Below are positions 22,503-30,113 of a DNA stretch of 44,857 nucleotides, one piece after another. This DNA is from Candidatus Saccharimonadota bacterium. GTDB taxonomy: Bacteria > Patescibacteriota > Saccharimonadia > Saccharimonadales > Saccharimonadaceae. The notes beneath the pieces are model-generated. The model saw only the letters and a list, made by a program, of their open reading frames with translations. It was not told the origin of the DNA and searched no databases. The position numbers and the translations under genes are program-made. The DNA is taken from assembly GCA_018060465.1 (NCBI GenBank), contig JAGOVX010000003.1:1-44857 (forward strand), read 5' to 3'. Position 1 is the stretch's first letter. Every line of letters starts with the position of its first letter.

Positions 22503-24922
22503 ACGCCCCCTCCTGTTGTTTGTTTCGTTGCAAATCCAAAACCGGTTTTTCGCGCACCGCCTGTTGACTTAGCCATTTCTTCGGTCTTGTTGACTTTTGT
22601 GGTACTCTGCTCGGCCTGATGTCGTGGTTTAACGTGCAAGTAATACGTTGTTTTTAGGCCACGCCTCCAGCATTCACTGTAAATTTCAATATAATCATCG
22701 ATGTTGCGGGTTTCAAGGTACATATTGCGGCTAATTGCTTGGTCAACCCATTTTTGTGCCCGTGCTGCTACCTCGATAAAGGCAAATGGGCTAAGCTGAA
22801 AGCTGGTCTTGTAGACATCTTTAATGTGCTGCGGAATTTCATAGATACCCTGAATGTCACCTTGGCGAGCTAACACTTCATCTTTCACTTGTTCCCACAA
22901 ACTAAGTCGTTTTAGGTCGGCCACCATATTGTGGTTTACCTCAAGGAATTTCCCGTTGAGCGTACTACGGCTAAAAATCTGCGCAAATTGCGGGTCGATG
23001 CCAGGAGTGGTACCGCTCACGTGCGCGTTGTTTGCAGTTGGAGCAATTGCCATGAGTGTCGCGTTACGCATACCCTTCTTCACTTTTTGTCGGAGACTGG
23101 CCCAATCAAGCTTATGCTTACGGGTAATTTTTACTTTTACCTTGCGGTCTTTTTCGAGAATATCAAGAGTGTCAATTGGCAAAATACCCTTGCTCCAGCC
23201 ACTTCCCTTAAAGTTTTTGTAGCTTCCGCGTTCAGCAGCCAAATCAGCACTCGCATCAATTGCATGGTAGCTAATAAATTCGAGTAGTTGATCCATCAAA
23301 TCGTAGGCCTCCTCGCTTTCATACGAGTAGCTGAGTCGTTCGATTACGTCGCTGAATCCCATCACTCCCAAACCAACTGCACGGTTTTCGCTATTTGCCT
23401 TCATAGCTTGAGGAATTGGTGTAGTAGTAAGCTCACATAGGTTGTCAAGCTGACGGATAGAACTCCGCACGGCCCTCTCTAGGCGATCCCAATCCCACAT
23501 CTTGTCTGCTCGAAGGTGTACGCTGAGGTTAATACTGCTCAAGTTACATACTGCAGTGTTGTCTTTATCCTGCGGCAGTGTAATTTCAGTACAGAGATTT
23601 GAGTGGTGAATAGTACCAGTGTTATTGTTGAGCGCACGAACGTTTTGCGTATCCTTCCATGTAAGCCATGGGTGACTTGTCGCCTGTAGCTGTGTAAGAA
23701 TTTGCCTAAATTGCTGGCGTGCAGGAAGTTTTACATAATCACGCATCTTGCCGCTATCGGCAAGTTTTACATATTCATTGTATCGCTCGCTAAATTCGCT
23801 GCCGTAAAGCTCTACTAGGTCAGATGTTTCAGCTGGGTCAAACAAGTACCAGTCTTGGTCTTTTTCGACACGCTTCATAAACTCGTCGCTCAATACAACT
23901 GCTGTGTTCGCAATACGGGTACGAAGATACGGGTCACCAGAGTTTTGTTTAAGGTCAAGGAACTGCGGAAAATTAAGGTGCCAGTTCTCCATAAAGATGG
24001 CGGCTGCGCCTTGCTTTTTACCTTTGCGGCTCACAGCAAAGAGCGCTGTATCAAGCATCTTCACAAATGGAATAGGGCCAGTACTCTCGGTGTTGGTTGT
24101 CTTTACTGGGCTACCTGCTGCACGAAGTTTAGTGACACCGATACCGATACCGCCTGTACCTTTTGCAATCCACATGGTATCGCGAATACCACGTGCAATG
24201 GCCTCCATGTCATCTTCAATATCAAACAAGAAACAGTTTGAAAGCTGTGGGAACGAGCCACCGGCATTGATACGGGTGCTCCCTGCCGGGTTAGAATCGA
24301 GCTTAGAAATATACTCATAAAATTCGAGGGCAATTTCTGTCGGATTTTTTTCACACAAGCTTAGCCCCATAGCAATACGCATTGCTGTATATTGCGGTAC
24401 CTCCATAGGCTGCCCGCTGTTTTTGCGCAAGCTATAGCGATTGCGGCGTGTTACTACGCCAAGATATCGCATAAGCTCGTCACGGGTTGGGTCTAGTGCT
24501 TCTGCAATTTTCTTGTGATCAAATACTTTCGGATCCGCCAACCGTGCATCAAGCAGACCGTCTTTTACGCCCTCTTTTAGGTATGGTAGGAATCTCTTGA
24601 CATGCAGTTTGCGCAAATCGTTATCATTCTCATAATCACCCAAGATGTTTTTGTAGTCATTCTTGAGCAGCAACCTCGCTGCGATCTTGTCAAAGTCTGG
24701 GTCGTCTTTAACATTTTGAAGCGCCGTATGAATTACCGCCTCATCAAGCTGCTCGCTGGTAATACCATCAAATAATGTTAGCTGTAGCTCTGTCGCCACT
24801 TGCACAACCTTGGCTACTTGGTCAGGCAGTCCCTCACAAGCCTTCAGTAGCGCGAGATTGATCTTGTTGGCGTCAAATGGTTCGCGGGTGCCATCTCGCT
24901 TTACCACATGAATTCCGTTCAT
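22499..24922 (-). CDS. nrdA: Ribonucleotide reductase large subunit, lacking C-terminal cysteines
   Basis: 807 residues; reduces ribonucleotides to deoxyribonucleotides. An N-terminal ATP-cone (about 3-95) gives allosteric control. Active-site residues are present: C230 (LSNCFL), NLCTE with N442, C444, E446, and C459 (AVCNL). The radical relay is Y760-Y761 (TTYYLH). The last Cys is C751; residues 762-807 are Lys/Thr/Gly-rich with none, whereas class I enzymes normally carry a redox Cys pair there. Two small Cys ORFs follow immediately. The gene heads an operon behind a promoter at 25119-25091 with operator-like palindromes. Confidence 0.96.
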   Translation of the reverse strand: MNGIHVVKRDGTREPFDANKINLALLKACEGLPDQVAKVVQVATELQLTLFDGITSEQLDEAVIHTALQNVKDDPDFDKIAARLLLKNDYKNILGDYENDNDLRKLHVKRFLPYLKEGVKDGLLDARLADPKVFDHKKIAEALDPTRDELMRYLGVVTRRNRYSLRKNSGQPMEVPQYTAMRIAMGLSLCEKNPTEIALEFYEYISKLDSNPAGSTRINAGGSFPQLSNCFLFDIEDDMEAIARGIRDTMWIAKGTGGIGIGVTKLRAAGSPVKTTNTESTGPIPFVKMLDTALFAVSRKGKKQGAAAIFMENWHLNFPQFLDLKQNSGDPYLRTRIANTAVVLSDEFMKRVEKDQDWYLFDPAETSDLVELYGSEFSERYNEYVKLADSGKMRDYVKLPARQQFRQILTQLQATSHPWLTWKDTQNVRALNNNTGTIHHSNLCTEITLPQDKDNTAVCNLSSINLSVHLRADKMWDWDRLERAVRSSIRQLDNLCELTTTPIPQAMKANSENRAVGLGVMGFSDVIERLSYSYESEEAYDLMDQLLEFISYHAIDASADLAAERGSYKNFKGSGWSKGILPIDTLDILEKDRKVKVKITRKHKLDWASLRQKVKKGMRNATLMAIAPTANNAHVSGTTPGIDPQFAQIFSRSTLNGKFLEVNHNMVADLKRLSLWEQVKDEVLARQGDIQGIYEIPQHIKDVYKTSFQLSPFAFIEVAARAQKWVDQAISRNMYLETRNIDDYIEIYSECWRRGLKTTYYLHVKPRHQAEQSTTKVNKTEEMAKSTGGARKTGFGFATKQTTGGGV

Positions 24923-25084
24923 GATTTCCCCTATTTTATATTGTTAGTTTGTGCATACAATCGTCTGAAACACCTCCATTTCAGACAACAGCAAACCAAA
25001 GACACCTCTTTTCGAGTGTCACACCTCCCGTGCAGGTTTGCATCATTGTGTATTTTATTGAACGACTACATATGTAGTGGTCTG
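24923..25084 (-). promoter_or_regulatory. Structured leader of the nrd operon with two mini-ORFs
   Basis: About 160 nt from the predicted start to the nrdA ATG. It holds three copies of GAGGTGT (plus-strand ACACCTC at 24970, 25002 and 25021), an 8-bp stem GTCTGAAA/TTTCAGAC with GGAGG in its loop (24963-24986 region), and two small frames: 25046-24981 (21 codons) and 24979-24944 (11 codons, MEVFQTIVCTN) separated by one base. This looks like a regulated leader; the mechanism is unknown. Confidence 0.45.
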
Positions 25085-25119
25085 TGTACTAATATAGACC
25101 CCACATGTAGCTTATGCAA
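25065..25119 (-). promoter_or_regulatory. nrd promoter with overlapping NrdR-like palindrome
   Basis: Minus strand TTGCAT (25119-25114), 17-nt spacer, TATATT (25096-25091). A perfect palindrome ACTACATATGTAGT (25065-25078) lies just downstream of the expected start, and a half-similar CCACATGTAG (25101-25110) lies in the spacer. The core resembles NrdR boxes (CwATATwTwG), which repress RNR genes. NrdR itself is not in this window. Confidence 0.5.
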
Positions 25120-25166
25120 GATGTTTTTATGGTTTTTTTGTCTACATACACGTTTCGCGCAAAATA

Positions 25167-25213
25167 ACACCTTATAGTGTTGTAAAAAAGCAACGGTACG
25201 CTATATGTAGTGT
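25167..25213. promoter_or_regulatory. Second pair of NrdR-box-like sites
   Basis: ACACCTTATAGTGT (25167-25180) and ACGCTATATGTAGTGT (25198-25213) have centres 32 bp apart, about three helix turns as in known NrdR pairs. The second fits the 16-bp NrdR consensus best. They sit between nrdA and the divergent small gene and could control either. Confidence 0.4.
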
Positions 25214-25240
25214 TTATGGTTGAGCCTAGATAGCTGAATA

Positions 25241-25269
25241 TTGACGATTCTTACTAATAGTGATATATT
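25241..25269 (+). promoter_or_regulatory. Promoter of the 48-residue membrane protein gene
   Basis: TTGACG (25241-25246), 17-nt spacer, TATATT (25264-25269); transcript would have a ~45-nt leader carrying GGAGGAG. Confidence 0.55.
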
Positions 25270-25321
25270 ATATATTAGCTTTTCGGGAAATCCTCGGACA
25301 GCTTGGCTCTTTGGAGGAGAT

Positions 25322-25468
25322 ATGTCTCGGATTCTATGGGTGATTGGTGCAATTATGGCGTTGTCCAGCATCATGACTGCCATGCACATCGATACAACCA
25401 CGCCCCAAAATATCCTGATCGGCGCCGGTATCATTTTGATGTCAGTAGTCGCTGAAAAGGATCGATAG
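25322..25468 (+). CDS. 48-residue membrane protein, unknown
   Basis: The frame is open from 25241, but GGAGGAG lies 3-4 nt before ATG 25322 and the consensus promoter overlaps the longer start, so the short form is chosen. The product has two hydrophobic segments (ILWVIGAIMALSSIM and NILIGAGIILMSVVA) separated by HIDTTTPQ and ends EKDR. Function unknown. It is divergent from the nrd operon. Confidence 0.6.
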   Translation: MSRILWVIGAIMALSSIMTAMHIDTTTPQNILIGAGIILMSVVAEKDR

Positions 25469-25548
25469 GCTCACCACGAAAACAGGCTCGCTCTGATGGA
25501 CATATCCATCGCAGCTTGAGCTCCGTCGGTGAGCCTGTTTTCGTAGTG
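25468..25548. terminator. Long stem-loop between convergent genes
   Basis: Arms 25472-25489 and 25531-25548 pair over 18 bp with one mismatch. Inside lies a second stem GATGGA/TCCATC. GGCTCACC (25468-25475) can instead pair with GGTGAGCC (25527-25534), so two exclusive folds exist. No clear T-run follows on either strand, so a classical intrinsic terminator is uncertain. Confidence 0.45.
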
Positions 25549-25616
25549 ACAAAAGATAATCCCTTAAATTATTAGCGTCAGATACCCTACATTGTAGTAG
25601 CCTATCTACGCATAAG

Positions 25617-26372
25617 CTAGCGCATGTAAAAAGATACTTGAACCGTATAGGTTAACTCATTTTTACCAGGCTGCAAGGTAAAGGAAGATGCGACTTTTTC
25701 ACTTCCCCGTACGCCATCCATTACAAACGGCCCACTATAGGTATTGAACGAATTATCGGTAACAGACTTTACCCCGCCCAATGAAAAACCCAAACCTTTT
25801 GCCGTTTGCTCGGCCTTTTTACGTGCATCTTTTATGGCATCGTCCCGCGCGGCTGCCTCCAAGCTGCTTTGTGTTTGTGCGGTAAAGCCATAACTAGGAG
25901 TTACTTCACCCTCTGGTGCAGTTGTGGCCAAGTAATCTTGTACTTTTTGGGCTCGCTCTGTATCACTGAGGGTAATTGTAAACGACAACGAATACGTATA
26001 TGTCTTGTTGCTATTTGCCATAGGCATGACGCCGTTGCCATAACCCGAAGTGCTACTTTTTATCTGCGCATCTGTTACGCCAAGCTTCTTCAAGCCACCG
26101 GTAACTTCCGTATTCTTTCTACTCGCCGCATCGACGGCAACTTGTTTATCTGTCTCGTCAAACTGATAACTAGGTGAAAACACGATTTTGTCTGGTGTTG
26201 CCTGCAAACTAGCACTGCCTGTAACATCAATCGCTTCGCTATTTTTATCATACCGACGTATCCATGGTTGCCACATAAAAAGCATCACTAGTATGACCAG
26301 CGATAGCCCCGCAATTATCAGCCAACGATACTCTATTGCTACAACTCCTGGCTCTTTTGATGAATTAGACAT
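25617..26372 (-). CDS. SIMPL-domain (DUF541) membrane-anchored protein
   Basis: 251 residues from ATG 26372 (GGAGGTG 9 nt upstream). One N-terminal anchor (WLIIAGLSLVILVMLFMW, ~17-34) leads into a SIMPL domain: AIDVTGSASLQATPDKIVFS opens it, and ARDDAIKDARKKAEQTAKGLG followed by late beta strands ending VQVSFYMR closes it. SIMPL proteins are found outside the membrane in many bacteria; their role is poorly known. Confidence 0.88.
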   Translation of the reverse strand: MSNSSKEPGVVAIEYRWLIIAGLSLVILVMLFMWQPWIRRYDKNSEAIDVTGSASLQATPDKIVFSPSYQFDETDKQVAVDAASRKNTEVTGGLKKLGVTDAQIKSSTSGYGNGVMPMANSNKTYTYSLSFTITLSDTERAQKVQDYLATTAPEGEVTPSYGFTAQTQSSLEAAARDDAIKDARKKAEQTAKGLGFSLGGVKSVTDNSFNTYSGPFVMDGVRGSEKVASSFTLQPGKNELTYTVQVSFYMR

Positions 26373-26417
26373 AGTTTTTACACCTCCAACTATATGTATA
26401 TAGCTTAGCAAACTTTT

Positions 26418-26430
26418 TGGCGGAGAGAAC
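26418..26430 (-). repeat. Partial copy of tRNA-Ser 3' end (13 bp)
   Basis: TGGCGGAGAGAAC is identical to the CCA-end and acceptor strand of the tRNA-Ser at 26634-26646. Like the copy at 26469, it is preceded by a T-run on the plus strand. Confidence 0.6.
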
Positions 26431-26438
26431 AAAAGACA

Positions 26439-26457
26439 GCCAACCGCAACAGTTGGC
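26439..26457. terminator. Hairpin terminator candidate
   Basis: GCCAAC (26439-26444) and GTTGGC (26452-26457) with a 7-nt loop. Pyrimidine/T-rich sequence follows on the plus strand, and TGTCTTTTG follows on the minus strand. Confidence 0.5.
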
Positions 26458-26468
26458 CTTCTTTCTTT

Positions 26469-26486
26469 TGGCGGAGAGAACGGGAT
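26469..26486 (-). repeat. Partial copy of tRNA-Ser 3' end (18 bp)
   Basis: TGGCGGAGAGAACGGGAT matches tRNA positions 26634-26651 at 17 of 18 bases, covering CCA, acceptor and T-stem strand. This is the kind of duplication left by integration into a tRNA 3' end. Confidence 0.65.
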
Positions 26487-26595
26487 GAACGCTTCGATGG
26501 TAGACTACTTCGTATTCCACCATCGGCTAACAGCTGTCAGATGAAACATTTGACAACTGTCGAGCCTGGCTCGAAGCCTGCTTTTCTGCGAAAAG

Positions 26596-26629
26596 AAAAA
26601 GCCCCATACCAAATGGTACGGGGCTTTTT
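26596..26629. terminator. Bidirectional intrinsic terminator after tRNA-Ser
   Basis: 15-bp stem (AAAAAGCCCC..TACC / GGTA..GGGGCTTTTT, one mismatch), AAAT loop, T-runs on both strands. It terminates the minus-strand tRNA. Confidence 0.85.
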
Positions 26630-26633
26630 CTCC

Positions 26634-26723
26634 TGGCGGAGAGAACAGGATTCGAACCTGCGAAACGGTTGCCCGTTTACACGCTTTCCAAGCGTGCGCC
26701 TTCAACCACTCGGCCATCTCTCC
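26634..26723 (-). tRNA. tRNA-Ser (anticodon GGA), CCA encoded
   Basis: On the minus strand the gene opens GGAGAGATGGCCGAGTGGTT and ends TCTCTCC-G-CCA. The anticodon stem CACGC/GCGTG encloses CTTGGAAAG, giving anticodon GGA (UCC/UCU Ser). A long variable arm (ACGGGCAACCGTT region) confirms class II. T-arm GGTTCGAATCC is canonical. A promoter lies at 26764-26735 and a terminator at 26629-26596. Confidence 0.95.
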
Positions 26724-26734
26724 CTGCATCGTTC

Positions 26735-26774
26735 ATTCTATCAAGTATGTACAGCACTTTCCAAGCGTGCGCCT
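26735..26774 (-). promoter_or_regulatory. tRNA-Ser promoter built on a copied tRNA fragment
   Basis: Minus strand TTGGAA (26764-26759), 18-nt spacer, TAGAAT (26740-26735), start about 5 nt before the tRNA. The -35 lies inside CTTTCCAAGCGTGCGCCT (26757-26774), an exact 18-bp copy of the tRNA anticodon arm at 26684-26701. Confidence 0.5.
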
Positions 26775-26920
26775 ATCCTCAAAGTATACTCTTTTCGAGC
26801 ACGTTGGTCCAAGTACTGCCCTCACGAACATCGCTGCCAACATACCGCTCGTATTAGTTGTCAAATTTACTCTGTACTTATGGTTGCTTTTCCTCTGTAA
26901 GGCTATCTATAATAAAATAA

Positions 26921-27712
26921 ATGGCGCAAAAATCCACCACACCAGTTATTGAACTCAAAAGCCTGAAGCGAAGGTTTGGCGTTGGTGACGCCGAACACTA
27001 CGCACTTGATGGTATTGATTTGACTGTGAAAAAGGGTGAATTTATTGCCATTATGGGACCGAGTGGTTGCGGCAAAACCACGCTTCTCAATATTATTGGA
27101 TTGCTCGACCGAGCCACCGACGGCGAATACGTACTCGACGGGAAAAATGTCGAGGATGTATCAAGCAAGCGCCATGCGCAAGTGCGAGCACGACAAATTG
27201 GCTTTATTTTTCAGAATTTCAACTTGGTTGAACGGCTAACTGTGCTGGAAAATGTAGCACTACCACTAACCTACAGCGGTGTTTCGCACTTAAAACGCCT
27301 AGAACACGCCAGCCAAATACTAAAGAATTTTCACCTCGGCGAACGTGAATACTATATGCCATGGCAACTATCTGGCGGCCAAACACAGCGTGTTGCAATC
27401 GCCCGAGCGCTGGTCAACGACCCGTCTATCATCCTTGCAGATGAACCAACCGGCAACCTCGACAGCAAATCATCACACGTGATTATGGAAGAACTTAGCG
27501 AGGTACACAAACGAGGCAATACTATCATAATGGTAACGCACAATCCCAACCTCACGAGCTATGCCAGCCGTGTGATCACAATGCTCGATGGCAAGATTGA
27601 TACCGATACCAGTACAAAAACGGCCAAGAAGTCAAAGACGACCACAAAGAAACGAGCCTTGGGTGACAAGAAATCACCTGCAAAGAAGCGTACTCGAAAG
27701 GCAGCATCATAA
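26921..27712 (+). CDS. ABC transporter ATPase (MacB/LolD type) with basic tail
   Basis: 263 residues. Walker [10 protein letters not shown] (46-54), signature LSGGQTQR, Walker [14 protein letters not shown] and the switch His (VTHNP) are intact. The last ~35 residues are an unusual Lys/Ala/Ser tail ([23 protein letters not shown]) like a histone H1 tail, outside the ATPase fold. TATAAT (26908-26913) ends 7 nt before ATG, so the transcript is leaderless. The stop overlaps the permease start (TAATG). The pair would export peptides, lipids or antimicrobials. Confidence 0.95.
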   Translation: MAQKSTTPVIELKSLKRRFGVGDAEHYALDGIDLTVKKGEFIAIMGPSGCGKTTLLNIIGLLDRATDGEYVLDGKNVEDVSSKRHAQVRARQIGFIFQNFNLVERLTVLENVALPLTYSGVSHLKRLEHASQILKNFHLGEREYYMPWQLSGGQTQRVAIARALVNDPSIILADEPTGNLDSKSSHVIMEELSEVHKRGNTIIMVTHNPNLTSYASRVITMLDGKIDTDTSTKTAKKSKTTTKKRALGDKKSPAKKRTRKAAS

Positions 27713-28944
27713 TGATCGGTTCTTTGTTATTTGATCACTATCGTACAGCCAAGCAATCGCTTGAAAGTGCCAAAACGCGCACCCTGCTAACTATTTCTGG
27801 TGTTGCGATAGGTGTTGCGAGTATTACCACCATCTTGTCACTTTCTAGTGGTATGTCGTCTATGGTAACGCAACAAGTCGACGCCGTTGGTCCGAACCTT
27901 GTGATTGTTCGTCCAAAAGCTAAAGAGGCCACTCTGGCAGACCTAAATAACCCATTGTCACAAAATGCGTTTACAACTAGTCCATTAACCGAGCAAGATC
28001 TCGCCGCTATCCGTCAGGTACCAGCAACAAACGTAGCAGCTCCCCTCATGACTATTAGCGCCAGCATCCGGGCAACTACCGGAACTCCACATCATAGCGT
28101 ACTGGTTGCAACCTCGCCAGAACTAGCCGAAACCAGCAACCTTCACCTGCAGGACGGGCAATTCATTGATAGCGTTACATTAGAAAATACTGCGGTTGTA
28201 GGTGCACAGTTGGCGGTTGATTTATTTGGAACCGAAGATGCTATAGGAAAAACATTTTTCATACGCGGCCAAACCTTTACGGTGATCGGAGTATTAAAAC
28301 GCACCAACCAACCAGTTAATTTCAATGCGGTTGATTTTGACTATGCTGCAATCATTGGCTTTGATAGCGGTAAACTTTTCAATAGTAGTGTTGCACAAAT
28401 TCAACAGATAAATATTCTTACAAAAAAAGGAACCAACACTGCCCAGTATCAAGACAAAATTGCGGGCGAGCTTGCACGCAACCATGATAATCAACGCGAT
28501 ACAAGCGTACTGGCTGGCGCACAAATTGCACATTCAAGCAATCAGTTTCTTGGGGTAATCAGCCTTGCCTTTACATTAATTGCCGGAGTAGCTTTATTTG
28601 TTGGTGGCATTGGTATTATGAATATTATGCTGGTAGGTATCTCTGAACGCACCCGAGAAATTGGCCTACGCAAGGCCGTTGGTGCAAGCAATAGCACTAT
28701 ACTGATGCAGTTCATTATAGAATCGTTGATTATAAGTATTCTGGGTGGCGTACTTGGATATATCCTGGGATATTTTATTGCGTTTATTATAAGTATGTTT
28801 ATCCCCTACGATCCACTACTGAGCTGGCAAGTCGCTGCGGTTGCTGCGAGTTTGTCCATTACTGTTGGCATGTTATTTGGCCTATACCCTGCATGGCAGG
28901 CAGCTCGCAAAGATCCCATTGAATCGCTGCGTCGATATCACTAA
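27712..28944 (+). CDS. MacB/FtsX-family ABC permease
   Basis: 410 residues. An N-terminal helix (~22-42) is followed by a large extracytoplasmic MacB-type periplasmic-core domain (~45-270) and three C-terminal helices (about 280-302, 333-360, 372-395). SERTREIGLRKAVGA is the conserved FtsX/MacB loop that contacts the ATPase. It partners the preceding ATPase. No MacA-like adaptor gene is nearby, so a mechanotransmission or lipoprotein/peptide role as in Gram-positive relatives is likely. Confidence 0.93.
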   Translation: MIGSLLFDHYRTAKQSLESAKTRTLLTISGVAIGVASITTILSLSSGMSSMVTQQVDAVGPNLVIVRPKAKEATLADLNNPLSQNAFTTSPLTEQDLAAIRQVPATNVAAPLMTISASIRATTGTPHHSVLVATSPELAETSNLHLQDGQFIDSVTLENTAVVGAQLAVDLFGTEDAIGKTFFIRGQTFTVIGVLKRTNQPVNFNAVDFDYAAIIGFDSGKLFNSSVAQIQQINILTKKGTNTAQYQDKIAGELARNHDNQRDTSVLAGAQIAHSSNQFLGVISLAFTLIAGVALFVGGIGIMNIMLVGISERTREIGLRKAVGASNSTILMQFIIESLIISILGGVLGYILGYFIAFIISMFIPYDPLLSWQVAAVAASLSITVGMLFGLYPAWQAARKDPIESLRRYH

Positions 28945-28973
28945 ATCACTACTTTGTCCGGTATACTACATAT

Positions 28974-30113
28974 ATGTCTGCAATCAAAAAACCAAAAGTT
29001 GCCATTGTATGCGACTGGCTTACCAACATGGCCGGCGCCGAACAAGTTGTACTCGCCTTTCATCATGCGTTTCCAGACGCACCCATCTATACCAGCGTCT
29101 ACATACCCGAAGCAATTCCTGCGCTAAAGAATGCCGACGTACGCACCACCTATCTACAAAATGCGCCCAAATTGCTGCGCAGTTTGCACAAATTTTTTCC
29201 TATGTTGCGCGTGCGTGCCTTTCGCAAGCTTGACCTTTCCGAATACGACATCATTTTATCGAGCTCGAGTGCCGAAGCAAAGCAAGTACGAAAAACACGA
29301 CCAGACCAGCTGCACATCTGCTACTGCCATACTCCTATCCGCTACTACTGGAGTCACTATGCGGAATATCGCGAAAATCCCGGATTTGGCAAACTAAATT
29401 GGCTTGTTCGCCTGCTTATGCCACTCCTAGTTCCTCGTCTGAAACGAGCCGACTTTAAAGCCGCCCAAAATATTGACCATTTTATAGCCAATTCGAATGC
29501 AGTACGAGATCGCATACGACGCTACTACAAGAAACCGGCCGATATTATATATCCGCCCGTCGATACAAAACGGTTTGTTCCCAAGGCCAAGCGCAAGCCC
29601 TACTACGTTACCTCAGGCCGACAAATTCCGTACAAAAAACATGCGTTAGTAATCGAAGCCTGCAATCAACTCGAGCTACCATTGAAAGTTTTTGGCACCG
29701 GTAGTGAGCACGAGAACCTTAGAAAACTTGCTGGTCCGACAATCGAATTTTTTAGTCAGCGATACGGCAATGCCTCAGATACCGCCTTGGCAAATGCGCT
29801 CGGTGAAGCCAAGGGGTTTATTTTTGCGGCCGACGAAGATTTTGGAATTGTTTCAGTAGAGGCAATGGCATCGGGCGCTCCCGTAATCGCATATGGCTCG
29901 GGCGGATCGCGCGATATCGTCACATCACGAGAAGTAGGTGTCTTGTTTAAACACCAAACAGTCGAAGCGATCATAGCAGCCATACACGCATCTGAAAAAA
30001 CCAGATATTCCCCTACGATCTTACGTAACCGAGCCAAGCGGTTCGACAAAGTCCTATTTGTCACGCAAATACGAAACTACGTCTATAACGCCTACGAAAG
30101 ATCACGCATATGA
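28974..30113 (+). CDS. Glycosyltransferase family 4
   Basis: 379 residues with the GT4 (GT-B) pattern: an N-terminal acceptor domain (VCDWLTNMAGAEQV, the glycine-loop region), a linker, and the C-terminal nucleotide-sugar domain with EDFGIVSVEAMASGAPVIAY, the E-x7-E motif. It transfers a sugar in surface polysaccharide or glycolipid synthesis. TATACT (28962-28967) ends 6 nt before ATG, so leaderless. The stop overlaps the next GT start (ATGA). Confidence 0.93.
   Translation: MSAIKKPKVAIVCDWLTNMAGAEQVVLAFHHAFPDAPIYTSVYIPEAIPALKNADVRTTYLQNAPKLLRSLHKFFPMLRVRAFRKLDLSEYDIILSSSSAEAKQVRKTRPDQLHICYCHTPIRYYWSHYAEYRENPGFGKLNWLVRLLMPLLVPRLKRADFKAAQNIDHFIANSNAVRDRIRRYYKKPADIIYPPVDTKRFVPKAKRKPYYVTSGRQIPYKKHALVIEACNQLELPLKVFGTGSEHENLRKLAGPTIEFFSQRYGNASDTALANALGEAKGFIFAADEDFGIVSVEAMASGAPVIAYGSGGSRDIVTSREVGVLFKHQTVEAIIAAIHASEKTRYSPTILRNRAKRFDKVLFVTQIRNYVYNAYERSRI

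Noticed and set aside
22499-24922. TGA recoded as Gly (Gracilibacteria/SR1 code)
   Set aside because: TGA stops nrdA, pyrG and other genes at the expected lengths, and conserved Gly positions use GGN, so the standard code fits.
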